Of a stretch of 64,000 nucleotides of DNA, positions 43,855 to 51,990 are shown one piece after another. The position numbers and the translations under genes were made by a program. A model generated the notes under the pieces. It was not told where the DNA came from. It saw nothing but the letters and a program-made list of their open reading frames with translations, and did no database searches. The stretch is from Bacteroidales bacterium (GTDB taxonomy: Bacteria; Bacteroidota; Bacteroidia; Bacteroidales; UBA932), in assembly GCA_012522855.1 (NCBI GenBank), contig JAAYJQ010000012.1:62001-126000 (forward strand), in the 5' to 3' direction. The first letter of the stretch is position 1, and every line of letters starts with the position of its first letter.

Positions 43855-45884
43855 CGAAACTTCACGTAGCGGTCTTCCTGCAGACGGCGGGCGCGAGCGA
43901 GGTCATCGACCGCGTTCCGGCGAGTTTCTCTCCATTTGTGCTCCCGTTTGTGATCGGCATCAGCTTCTTCCTTTGCTGGATTACGGTAGGGCTCATCCGG
44001 GTGCTGTATGCAATCCCTGCTTCCGACCGCAGGAAATTGGCGATCTCGCTGGTCAATCCGAAGATCGCTTGGAAAAACATCCGGGATCTTTTCTGTGACT
44101 GCCTGTTTCATGTCAAGATCTGGCAACGGAAGCCCTTGCTGGGTTACATGCATTCCTCCATCGCCTTCGGCTGGTTCATGCTGATCGTGTTGGGTCACAT
44201 TGAGGTGGCGCTCTTCGTTCCTTGGCATCTGAGCTTTTCAAAAGGATCGTTGTATTATCCGATCTTCTACCGGTATTTCATCTGGACCGATCCCGCCCAT
44301 GTGACCCTGCGCGGTTCGTTCTTCTTTTTCTTGATGGACTTCTTCCTGCTGTATGTGCTGACCGGGATCGCGCTGGCGGTGTTTAAACGGTTCCGTTCCA
44401 TCGTCTTGGGTATGCGGCACACTACCAAGCCGTCCCTCGCTGACCGGCTTGCGCTCTACAGTCTCTGGCTCATTTTTCCGCTGCGGCTGCTGGCGGAAAG
44501 CTTCACGGCCGATCTCAGCGGGGGAAGTTTCCTGACCGTCCCTGTCAACCATCTCTGGCATCTCCTGTTCGGGGAGAAGCTGTATTTTATGCCGGTTTGG
44601 TGGGCCTATTCGATTTGCCTGGGAGTGTTTTTCGCAGCCATGCCGTTCAGCCGTTACATGCACATTCTCACTGAAGTGTTGTGGATTCTGTTTCGGAATG
44701 CCGGGCTGCAGCCGAGCCATCCGCGCAAGGGAGTGGCGGAGGCGGAGATCTACGCCTGTTCGAGTTGCGGCCTGTGTCTGGATGCCTGTCCGATGAATGT
44801 CCAAAAGAAGAATCTGAAGTATTCCTCAGTCTATTTCATCCGGCGGCTCCGGCGGCACAACGAGCGGAAGATCAACCTGATCGCGGACAAGTGTCTGATG
44901 TGCGACAAGTGCCATGTGCTCTGTCCGGTCGGGGTGGATGCGCCGGCGTTGCGCCGCGCGCAGCGCAAGACGGTGAAAAATGCGCTGACCTATGACTATT
45001 CGTATCTTTCCGCGCTTTCCGCTCCCGGAAGTTCGGTTTCTTCCGCTGAAAATGCTCCGGAAACCGAAACTTCCGGTCGCGGGTGTTCGGTTCCTTCTGC
45101 TCTCGGAAGTTCGGTTTCTTTCGCTGAAAATGCTCCGGAAACCGAGATTTTCGGTCGCGGTGGTGCGGTTTCTTCCGATGTTCCGCGGGTGCTGTACTTC
45201 GCGGGGTGCATGACCCATCTGACGCCGCGGATCCTCCGGTCCGTCGAAGAACTTTTCCGGAAGGCGGGGGTTGATTGGCAGTTCATGGATCGGGAAGGCG
45301 GGATCTGTTGCGGGAGACCGCTGATGCTCGCCGGACGTACGGATGCCGCAGCGGAGTTGGTCGCTGCCAATAAACGGATGATTGAGGCCTCGGGCTGCGA
45401 TACCCTGGTACTTTCTTGTCCGATCTGTTACAAAATATTCAAAGAAGATTATGCCCTCTCGGGCATTCGCGTTCTGCATCATACGCAGTTCATCAAGGAA
45501 CTGGTCGATGCGGGGCGGCTGGTTTTGTCGAAAGGAACCGATTCCGTGGTCTACCACGATCCCTGTGAGTTGGGACGCGGTTGCGGTGTCTACGCGGAGC
45601 CGCGGGCCGTGCTCTCCCAGATCGCTGACCTGAAGAAACCCTCCCAAGACGGGGACGAAAGTGTTTGCTGCGGGGGAAGTCTGGGCAGTTTGACGTTGAA
45701 CGCAAACGATCGCGAGTGGATCACGTCCGGGTCGGTGAAAATTCTCCTGAAAGCATCCGACGGCAGTCCGCTTCATCCCGACGCGCTCGTAACAGCCTGC
45801 CCTCTTTGTCTCAAGACCTTCAATGAAGCTGCTCCGGTTCCGGTAAAGGACTTCGCGGAAATCGTTCTCGAACATTCGGCGTAA
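43851..45884 (+). CDS. Fused NarI-like cytochrome b / HdrD-like membrane subunit
   Basis: A 677-residue fusion. Residues ~20-285 hold about five to six TM segments with histidines placed for b-heme (GYMHSSIAFGWFMLIVLGHIE, VNHLWHLLFGE), like NarI/DsrM. Residues ~300-370 carry two [4Fe-4S] motifs (CSSCGLCLDACP, CLMCDKCHVLCP). A low-complexity linker (~393-444) is built from a duplicated 26-residue unit. Residues ~450-670 are an HdrD/DsrK-type double CCG domain with both sites intact (GGICCGRPL...LSCPICYK; SVCCGGSLGS...TACPLCLK). DsrM and DsrK are normally separate proteins. It should link menaquinone to the soluble Hdr-like subunits. Direction of electron flow is unknown. Confidence 0.88.
   Translation: MTKLHVAVFLQTAGASEVIDRVPASFSPFVLPFVIGISFFLCWITVGLIRVLYAIPASDRRKLAISLVNPKIAWKNIRDLFCDCLFHVKIWQRKPLLGYMHSSIAFGWFMLIVLGHIEVALFVPWHLSFSKGSLYYPIFYRYFIWTDPAHVTLRGSFFFFLMDFFLLYVLTGIALAVFKRFRSIVLGMRHTTKPSLADRLALYSLWLIFPLRLLAESFTADLSGGSFLTVPVNHLWHLLFGEKLYFMPVWWAYSICLGVFFAAMPFSRYMHILTEVLWILFRNAGLQPSHPRKGVAEAEIYACSSCGLCLDACPMNVQKKNLKYSSVYFIRRLRRHNERKINLIADKCLMCDKCHVLCPVGVDAPALRRAQRKTVKNALTYDYSYLSALSAPGSSVSSAENAPETETSGRGCSVPSALGSSVSFAENAPETEIFGRGGAVSSDVPRVLYFAGCMTHLTPRILRSVEELFRKAGVDWQFMDREGGICCGRPLMLAGRTDAAAELVAANKRMIEASGCDTLVLSCPICYKIFKEDYALSGIRVLHHTQFIKELVDAGRLVLSKGTDSVVYHDPCELGRGCGVYAEPRAVLSQIADLKKPSQDGDESVCCGGSLGSLTLNANDREWITSGSVKILLKASDGSPLHPDALVTACPLCLKTFNEAAPVPVKDFAEIVLEHSA
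45027..45182 (+). repeat. 78-bp in-frame tandem duplication in hdrD-like gene
   Basis: Two adjacent 78-base units (45027-45104 and 45105-45182) encode related 26-residue segments (GSSVSSAENAPETETSGRG and GSSVSFAENAPETEIFGRG). They form the linker between the ferredoxin and CCG domains and are likely to vary in copy number among strains. Confidence 0.85.
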
Positions 45885-45900
45885 TTCCGCAGAAAAGGTT

Positions 45901-45908
45901 TACCTTTG
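45901..45908 (+). promoter_or_regulatory. -7 promoter box abutting the MATE start
   Basis: TACCTTTG, exact TAnnTTTG, with five bases before the ATG at 45914; implies a leaderless or near-leaderless transcript. Confidence 0.6.
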
Positions 45909-45913
45909 CCGGC

Positions 45914-47344
45914 ATGAATCAAATGAACAGAGCGATTCTGAGGCTGGCGGTTCCCAGCATCCTGGCGAACATCACAATCCCGCTGGTAGGTATTGTGGGC
46001 ATTGCCGTTGCGGGGCATTTGGGCCCCGACGCCATGGGCATAACGGGAAGCTCGTCCGCTGCCCTGATCGGCGGGGTCTCCATCGGCTCCATGCTGTTCG
46101 ATCTGCTGTACTGGAATTTCGGCTTCCTGCGAGTCGGGACGGGCGGGCTGACTGCTCAGGCCTATGGGCGTCGGGACTGGCAGGACAGCGCAGCCATCCT
46201 CGGTAAAGGCGTCGGCATGGCCCTGCTCATTTCGCTGGGGGTTCTGGCCATTCAATGGCCGTTCGCGAAACTGATGCTGCTTTTCGTGGATGCTTCCCCC
46301 CAAGTGCTGGAACTGGCGCAGACGTATTTCTTCATCCGCATCTGGGCGGCGCCCGCTACTTTGACTCTGATGTCGCTCAAAGGCTGGTTCATCGGCATGC
46401 AGGACACGGTAAGTTCGATGTTCACCGACCTCATTGTGAACGGGGTGAATATTCTTGCGAGCATCCTCCTGTCAGTCGGCATACCCGGGACCGCCTTTGA
46501 GGGATTCGGTTTCATCGGAATCCCCATCGGGACGGTGCTGGCTCAATATTCCGGTCTCTTCTCCGCGCTGGGGATCGTCCGGGTGAAGTACCGTGCGGTT
46601 ACGAAGGGAGCGCTGCGTCCGAAATCGGTGAAGGCTTCCTTCCGGGACGGGAATATGCGGGAATTTTCCAAGGTCAACGGTGACCTGTTTGTCCGTTCGG
46701 TGGCTTTGATTGTCGTGTATATCAGCTTTACGATTCTTTCGGCTCGCTACGGTGATCTGTTGCTGGCATCGGCTTCTATCATGATGCAGTTGCTGATGGT
46801 CTTCTCCTATTTTACGGACGGGTTCGCATTTGCAGGGGAGGCGCTTACCGGACAGTTCGTCGGAGCGCGGAAACCGCTGCGAATGCAGCAGGCGGTAAAA
46901 TGGACCTTCGTTTGGAGTATGGGGGTCGGAATATTCTTCGTCGGTTTCTATGCGATGGCCGGCGTGCCGCTGCTTCGGCTCATGACTTCCGATGCATCCG
47001 TGGTGCAGGTTTCGACTTTATTCCTGCCCTGGCTGGTCGTCATGCCGTTGATCGGTTGTCCGGCCTTTACCTGGGACGGTATTTATACCGGAGCGACAGC
47101 AACGAAAGCCCTCCGGAATGCCTCGGTGGGATCCGTCGGAGCCTTCTACCTCGTCTGGCTCCTGGGGACCGGACTGCTACGGTTGTCCGGAATCCCGCGG
47201 GAACCGGCCGCCGGAGAGCTTGTCGGCGCCTACGGCCGGACCGCCGTGCATCTTCTTTTCGGCGCTTATTTCGCCCACCTCATCTTTCGTTTGGTCTACC
47301 AGTCCCTCCTGTACCGAAAGGCTATCGTATCCCGTATTTCTTGA
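45914..47344 (+). CDS. MATE-family efflux transporter, DinF-like
   Basis: A 476-residue, 12-TM multidrug/toxin extrusion protein. N-terminal features MNRAILRLAVPSILANITIP and GHLGPDAMGITGSSSA, and the mid-protein GWFIGMQDTVSSMFTDLIVN, agree with the DinF branch. It likely exchanges Na+ or H+ for an organic solute. Its 3' end overlaps the convergent SGNH gene by 23 bases. It starts 30 bases after the Hdr-like operon but has its own promoter box. Confidence 0.92.
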   Translation: MNQMNRAILRLAVPSILANITIPLVGIVGIAVAGHLGPDAMGITGSSSAALIGGVSIGSMLFDLLYWNFGFLRVGTGGLTAQAYGRRDWQDSAAILGKGVGMALLISLGVLAIQWPFAKLMLLFVDASPQVLELAQTYFFIRIWAAPATLTLMSLKGWFIGMQDTVSSMFTDLIVNGVNILASILLSVGIPGTAFEGFGFIGIPIGTVLAQYSGLFSALGIVRVKYRAVTKGALRPKSVKASFRDGNMREFSKVNGDLFVRSVALIVVYISFTILSARYGDLLLASASIMMQLLMVFSYFTDGFAFAGEALTGQFVGARKPLRMQQAVKWTFVWSMGVGIFFVGFYAMAGVPLLRLMTSDASVVQVSTLFLPWLVVMPLIGCPAFTWDGIYTGATATKALRNASVGSVGAFYLVWLLGTGLLRLSGIPREPAAGELVGAYGRTAVHLLFGAYFAHLIFRLVYQSLLYRKAIVSRIS

Positions 47345-48404
47345 GAATGCGCTTCACCGGCTTCACGATGGAGCGCGCCCAGAGCGTGTAGCCGTAGTTG
47401 TCGGGATGGACGCCGTCGATCTGCGCCTCATGATTCGGATCGGAAGCATTCGGGCGGATGTAGTAGACATCTTTGTACTTGCGCACGGCGATCTTCATCA
47501 GGCTGTCCGCCATGTCCATCTTGTCTTGTTCCGACTTGTCCGAGACGGTGTTGAAGTTCCTGCCTTCTCGGTAGATGGTCTTCTGGAAGATCAGGGGAAC
47601 GCCCGGATGGGCGGCCTGGATCTTTTCGATGAAGGGGAACAGCCGCGTTTCCATCTGCTCGGGAGTCGGGTTGGAGAAGCTGTCGAACAGGAAGGCGTCC
47701 ACGTCGGAAGCCGCCAACACGTTCGCGAAATAGTCCTGGAGCTTGGAATTGCCGCTGCAGCCCAGGCTGAGCAGTTGGATGCCTGTCATACGGGTAAATT
47801 GCGCGGGATAGGTCATTCCCGACCGGCCGGTACTGGAACCGTGGGTATAACTGGAACCGAATATGGCTACGCGGTGACGGAAAGGATTGGGGATGGCCTC
47901 CACCACCGATCCTTCCTCGACGCCGATTTTAACGGAATATTCTTCCGCGTAGAGCGGGAAATAGAGCAGACACTCATGCATGCTGCCGTCCAGATTCGAG
48001 ATGAGACTCAACTCCTTGTCCAGGTCGCGGTCTCCCCGGACGCCGGCAGCGGCGTAGATCCAGCGACCATCCTTCCGGATGTACAGGTCGTAGCCCCTTG
48101 CCGCGATGCCGCTGGCGTTCATCGGCCATTGCATGTGGCCGTATTCCGTTTTCATCTTGATGGACTTCGAATTCGTACGGAAAGCGACTGCCAATCCGGA
48201 GGACATCCGGACTTGGTTGTTCTCGGCACTCGTGAATCCTTTGAAGCGGACGGTGTCCACCCGATGGTAGGGATTGGGGGTGTCGGGCATCAGTTTTCCG
48301 ACCATGGTCAGCCCGGAGGCTTCCACGTAGTAGGTTCCCGAGGGGTTTTGCGCGACTGCCGAAAGAGCGAACAGTGCCAGCGCGAGCATAAACAGACGTC
48401 TCAT
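47322..48404 (-). CDS. Exported SGNH/GDSL-type hydrolase
   Basis: A 360-residue exported esterase-like protein. The start at 48402-48404 gives a signal peptide (MRRLFMLALALFALSAVAQ). An N-terminal jelly-roll-like region (~20-155) precedes the SGNH core: the nucleophile Ser in FGSSYTHGSS, Gly in LGCSGNS, and Asp/His in IDGVHPDNYGY. In the usual Asn position the sequence has LFDSFSNPTP. This layout is common in Bacteroidota carbohydrate esterases, but the substrate is unknown. Confidence 0.85.
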   Translation of the reverse strand: MRRLFMLALALFALSAVAQNPSGTYYVEASGLTMVGKLMPDTPNPYHRVDTVRFKGFTSAENNQVRMSSGLAVAFRTNSKSIKMKTEYGHMQWPMNASGIAARGYDLYIRKDGRWIYAAAGVRGDRDLDKELSLISNLDGSMHECLLYFPLYAEEYSVKIGVEEGSVVEAIPNPFRHRVAIFGSSYTHGSSTGRSGMTYPAQFTRMTGIQLLSLGCSGNSKLQDYFANVLAASDVDAFLFDSFSNPTPEQMETRLFPFIEKIQAAHPGVPLIFQKTIYREGRNFNTVSDKSEQDKMDMADSLMKIAVRKYKDVYYIRPNASDPNHEAQIDGVHPDNYGYTLWARSIVKPVKRILKKYGIR

Positions 48405-48425
48405 AAGATTTTCAATGATTATAGA

Positions 48426-48433
48426 CAAAAATA
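48426..48433 (-). promoter_or_regulatory. -7 promoter box of SGNH hydrolase gene
   Basis: On the minus strand TATTTTTG, exact consensus, 21 bases before the chosen ATG. Confidence 0.55.
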
Positions 48434-48454
48434 GTAAATAATCGCTTTCTTTTC

Positions 48455-48462
48455 TAATTTTG
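48455..48462 (+). promoter_or_regulatory. -7 promoter box of OPA-family MFS gene
   Basis: TAATTTTG, exact consensus, 19 bases before the ATG at 48482; divergent from the SGNH promoter. Confidence 0.55.
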
Positions 48463-48481
48463 TACTCTCAATGATCGCTTC

Positions 48482-49858
48482 ATGAGTTTGTATTCCTATT
48501 ATCGGATTTCGAAGCCTTCCAAATGGAAAGTCTCTAAGCAGCAGGTGCAGCCCGTGTACCGCCGGCTCCGCAACCGCACCTTTTGGGGGGTGACGGTGGC
48601 ATATTCCCTCTTCTACGTTTGCAGGCTTGCCTTCAACGTGATGAAGCAACCCTTGGTGGATGAGGGAATATTCACGGCCGGTCAACTGGGGATCATCGGT
48701 TCCGTCTTGCTCTTTACCTATGCCTTCGGCAAATTCTTGAACGGCTTCATCGCAGACTACTGCAACATCAAGCGCTTTATGGCCACGGGGCTGTTCGTGT
48801 CCGCCTTGATTAATTTCCTTATGGGAGCGCTGGGGTTGCTGCACGGCTGGCTGGGAATGGAATCGCTGGTGCTGCTGATCCTCTTCTCCATCCTGTGGGG
48901 CTTGAACGGTTGGTTCCAGTCGATGGGATCCCCTCCGGGCATCATCAGCCTGTCCCGCTGGTTCCCGCTTGCCAAGCGCGGAACCTACTACAGCATCTTC
49001 AGCGCGACGCCGTACATCGGGAAAGCCATCCTCTATAGCGTTCTGAGCCTTGTCGTGGGCTGGATCGGCTGGCAATATGGCTTTGTGTTCGCGTCTTTCG
49101 GGGGACTGGTCGGGGCGATGGTGATCGTGCTGTTCGTGAGCGATACGCCGGAAAGCAGGGGGTTGCCGTCGATCCAGAAGATTTCGGGAGAGGCGGTCCG
49201 TCAGACGGACAAGATGCCCACGCGGGAGCTGCAGAAGATGGTCGTGCGCCATCCCGGCATTTGGGTCATCGCGGTTTCCAGTATTTTCGTGTACATCGCG
49301 CAATACGGGATCAGCAACTGGGGTACCCTATTCCTACAGAAGGCCAAAGGCTTTTCCATCGAGTCGGCCGGGTCGATCATCGGGTTATCCGAGGCGGCGG
49401 GCGTCGCCGGAACTGTGTTGGCCGGATGGCTTTCCGACACGGTATTCAAGGGAAATAGGATCAGACCGGTGCTGATTTCGGGTTTCATTTGCTTGGGCGC
49501 GCTGGCGGTTTTCCTCTTTGGAGAAGGCGGCTATTTGGCGAACCTGGCCTACTTGGCAGTCTTCAGCCTTTCGATCGCAGTGCTGTACTGCATCGTTGCA
49601 GGCCTGATGGCGCTGGACATCGTGCCGCGGAAGGCGACAGGAGCGGCGCTCGGGATCGTGGGCTTGTCCAGCTATACGTTCGCGGCATTCCAGGACCTGA
49701 TCAGCGGCTTTTTGATTCAGGGCCATACGGTCAGCGCCTCCGGCGCCCCGATCGCAGAAGCCACCTACAATTTCGCCCCCGTTTCTTTCTTCTGGCTGGC
49801 CGCCTGCTTTCTCGCCTTCCTCGTCCCCGTCTGCTCCTGGCGGTTGCTGAAGAAATAG
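48482..49858 (+). CDS. MFS organophosphate antiporter, GlpT/UhpT-like
   Basis: A 458-residue inner-membrane transporter of the organophosphate:phosphate antiporter family. Typical segments are FYVCRLAFNVMKQPLVDEG after TM1, TYAFGKFLNGFIADYCNIKR (family signature region) and NGWFQSMGSPPGIISLSRWF. It likely takes up glycerol-3-phosphate or a hexose phosphate in exchange for phosphate; which one cannot be read. It is followed by a terminator, so it is monocistronic. Confidence 0.88.
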   Translation: MSLYSYYRISKPSKWKVSKQQVQPVYRRLRNRTFWGVTVAYSLFYVCRLAFNVMKQPLVDEGIFTAGQLGIIGSVLLFTYAFGKFLNGFIADYCNIKRFMATGLFVSALINFLMGALGLLHGWLGMESLVLLILFSILWGLNGWFQSMGSPPGIISLSRWFPLAKRGTYYSIFSATPYIGKAILYSVLSLVVGWIGWQYGFVFASFGGLVGAMVIVLFVSDTPESRGLPSIQKISGEAVRQTDKMPTRELQKMVVRHPGIWVIAVSSIFVYIAQYGISNWGTLFLQKAKGFSIESAGSIIGLSEAAGVAGTVLAGWLSDTVFKGNRIRPVLISGFICLGALAVFLFGEGGYLANLAYLAVFSLSIAVLYCIVAGLMALDIVPRKATGAALGIVGLSSYTFAAFQDLISGFLIQGHTVSASGAPIAEATYNFAPVSFFWLAACFLAFLVPVCSWRLLKK

Positions 49859-49859
49859 G

Positions 49860-49887
49860 CCGGTCTCGTCGGGGCTCGGTTTTTTTT
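49860..49887 (+). terminator. Rho-independent terminator after OPA-family gene
   Basis: An eight-base stem with one mismatch and two G-U pairs (49860-49867 with 49872-49879), a four-base loop, and then eight T residues (49880-49887), starting right after the stop codon. Confidence 0.6.
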
Positions 49888-49903
49888 GCTAATTTTACAA
49901 CCT

Positions 49904-50761
49904 ATGCACAGCAAAGAAGAAAAATTGGAGCAGTTCTCCCGGGCGCTGGACATTATGGACCGCCTGCGCGCCGAGTGTCCGTGGAATCACGCCCAGACCC
50001 CTGATACCCTCCGGCCGATGACGGTGGAGGAGGTCTACGAGCTCAGCGATGCTGTCCTGAAGAAGGACAACGCAGTGCTGGAAAAGGAACTCGGAGACGT
50101 GTTTCTCCACGTGATATTCTATTCCAAGATCATGGAGGAACAGGGGAAATTTGATATTGCGGACGTGGTGAGTAAACTCTGCGAGAAGATGATCTACCGG
50201 CATCCCCACGTGTTCGCGGAGACGAAAGTGATGGACGCGGAGGAGGTTTCTACGAATTGGGAGATGCTGAAGGCCCAGGAGAAGGGCGGCAACAAACGCG
50301 TTCTGTCGGGCGTGCCGGATTCGATGCCGTCCATCCTGAAGGCATTCACGATGCAGGACAAGGCGCGCGGGGTGGGTTTCGACTGGGAGGAAAAGCATCA
50401 GGTTTGGGACAAGGTGAAGGAGGAACAGGGCGAACTGCAGGTCGAGCTGAATGCGATGGATGCCGCTGATGGGTTCGCCGACCAATCCGTCGGCACACCG
50501 GACGAAAACGCTTCTCCGGAATTCAAGGCGGTCTACGACCGCGCGGAGGAAGAACTGGGCGATTTCTTGTTTGCGGTTGTCAACGCGGCCCGCCTGTACG
50601 GACTCAATCCCGATACGGCGCTCAACCGTGCCTGTGATAAGTTCCGTCGCCGTTTCACCTATTTGGAAGAGCACACCATCCGGGAAGGCAAGGATCTCCA
50701 TCAGATGACTCTTTCCGAGATGGATGCCATCTGGAACGAAGGGAAATCCAAGGGATTGTAG
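49904..50761 (+). CDS. mazG: MazG-type nucleoside triphosphate pyrophosphohydrolase
   Basis: Hydrolyses nucleoside triphosphates to monophosphates, a house-cleaning role. The start at 49904 gives MHSKEEKLEQFSRALDIM followed by LRAECPWNHAQTPDTLRPMT, a diagnostic MazG segment. Two MazG halves carry metal-binding EExxD motifs (VEEVYELSDAV, EKELGDVFLHVIFYSK; RAEEELGDFLFAVVNAARL), and the C-terminus has KFRRRFTYLEEH. About 285 residues. A degenerate -7 box (TAATTTTA, 49890-49897) lies six bases before the start. Confidence 0.93.
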   Translation: MHSKEEKLEQFSRALDIMDRLRAECPWNHAQTPDTLRPMTVEEVYELSDAVLKKDNAVLEKELGDVFLHVIFYSKIMEEQGKFDIADVVSKLCEKMIYRHPHVFAETKVMDAEEVSTNWEMLKAQEKGGNKRVLSGVPDSMPSILKAFTMQDKARGVGFDWEEKHQVWDKVKEEQGELQVELNAMDAADGFADQSVGTPDENASPEFKAVYDRAEEELGDFLFAVVNAARLYGLNPDTALNRACDKFRRRFTYLEEHTIREGKDLHQMTLSEMDAIWNEGKSKGL

Positions 50762-50778
50762 AACTTCCCGCGCATGGA

Positions 50779-50810
50779 TTTGTCGAAATCTGGACAAATG
50801 ATTAAATTTG
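50779..50810 (+). promoter_or_regulatory. Promoter of yghO-like/prfA unit
   Basis: TTTG (50779-50782), a 20-base spacer, then TAAATTTG (50803-50810), exact at both boxes, 41 bases before the ATG at 50852. Confidence 0.7.
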
Positions 50811-50851
50811 CAGACTAATCACAAGGACACAACGGAGGATATTCAATCTAT

Positions 50852-51970
50852 ATGTCTGACTATAAGATTGTTGAGGTTACCGGAAGGAGAGACTTGATGA
50901 AGTTCATCAAGTTTCCCGACCGTTTGTACAAAGATTGTCCCCAATATGTCCCCCCCCTCCATTCCGAGCAGGTATATTCCTTGACTAAAGTTTCCACCCT
51001 GTCGTATTGCGAACGCAAGATGTGGCTCGTCAAGGACGGGAAGCGGGTCGTTGGCCGCATTTGCGCCATGATCAATCCGCGGTACAACGCCCGGTACGAC
51101 AAGAAGCGGGCGCGCTTCGGCTGGTTCGACCTGATCAATGACTTGGAAGTGGCGAAACTGCTGCTCGGCGCAGCGGAGGACTGGGCGCGGGAAAACGGCA
51201 TGACCGAAGTGCACGGGCCGCTGTATTACAACACCCTTGGCAAACAGGGTATGCTGGTGGAAGGCTACGAGAACATCCCGCCTTTCAATTGCTTGTACAA
51301 TTATCCTTACTACAACGACTTGATCACGGCCCTCGGCTACGAGAAAGAGTGCGACTGGATCCAATACAAGATGGTGGCGGATCACGGGGTGCAGGACAAG
51401 GTGAAGCGGATCGCCCGGCTCCTCAAGGAGCGCTTCAACCTCCACGAGGGGAGTCTGGACAAATTGAAGAAGGATCCGAAGATGGTCCGTTATTTCTTCG
51501 ATGTCTACAACGAGAGTTTCGCGGACTCGGTCTACAACTTCATCCCGTTCACGAAGGAGGAGATCGAAGAGGAGATCAAGGTTTCGCTGCGCTATGTCTC
51601 CGACAAAACGTCCAGCATCATCTTTGATGAGAACAACGAACTGGTAGCATTCGCGATTACATTCCCGACGCTTTCACGCGCGTTGCAGAAGGCAAAGGGG
51701 CGCCTCTTCCCGTTCGGCTGGATTTATTTCCTGCGGGCGTTTTGGCGCTATGACACCGTGGATCTGATGTTGAACGGCGCGGTTCCGAAGTGGCAGAACA
51801 AGGGCGTCTCCGCGATCTACCACTGCGCGATGTCCGACAAATACCAGGCAGCGGGCGTCCATTGGGCGATCGCGAATCCGCAGATCGAAACCAACAGCGC
51901 GGTGAATGTCTGGGGAAAATATGAAAATGAACTTTACATGCGGCGCCGCTGCTATGTAAAGTCCATCTAA
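50852..51970 (+). CDS. YghO-like GNAT-fold protein of unknown function
   Basis: A 372-residue cytosolic protein resembling the YghO family (N-acyltransferase-like fold) common in Bacteroidota. It begins MSDYKIVEVTGRRDLMKFIK and contains RICAMINPRYNARYDKKRAR and VHGPLYYNTLGKQGMLVEGY. The C-terminal half holds the more GNAT-like region (NELVAFAITFPTLSRALQKA). No catalytic assignment is safe. It precedes prfA by 20 bases and probably shares its transcript, which may simply reflect a housekeeping unit. Confidence 0.75.
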   Translation: MSDYKIVEVTGRRDLMKFIKFPDRLYKDCPQYVPPLHSEQVYSLTKVSTLSYCERKMWLVKDGKRVVGRICAMINPRYNARYDKKRARFGWFDLINDLEVAKLLLGAAEDWARENGMTEVHGPLYYNTLGKQGMLVEGYENIPPFNCLYNYPYYNDLITALGYEKECDWIQYKMVADHGVQDKVKRIARLLKERFNLHEGSLDKLKKDPKMVRYFFDVYNESFADSVYNFIPFTKEEIEEEIKVSLRYVSDKTSSIIFDENNELVAFAITFPTLSRALQKAKGRLFPFGWIYFLRAFWRYDTVDLMLNGAVPKWQNKGVSAIYHCAMSDKYQAAGVHWAIANPQIETNSAVNVWGKYENELYMRRRCYVKSI

Positions 51971-51990
51971 GCGAAGGAGAACTACCTTTT

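Noticed and set aside
40702-45884. Methanogenic heterodisulfide reductase or sulfate-reduction genes
   Set aside because: The domains match, but the HdrA is short, HdrB is degenerate and no methanogenesis or Dsr genes accompany them. The surrounding genome is Bacteroidales, so those pathway names would mislead.
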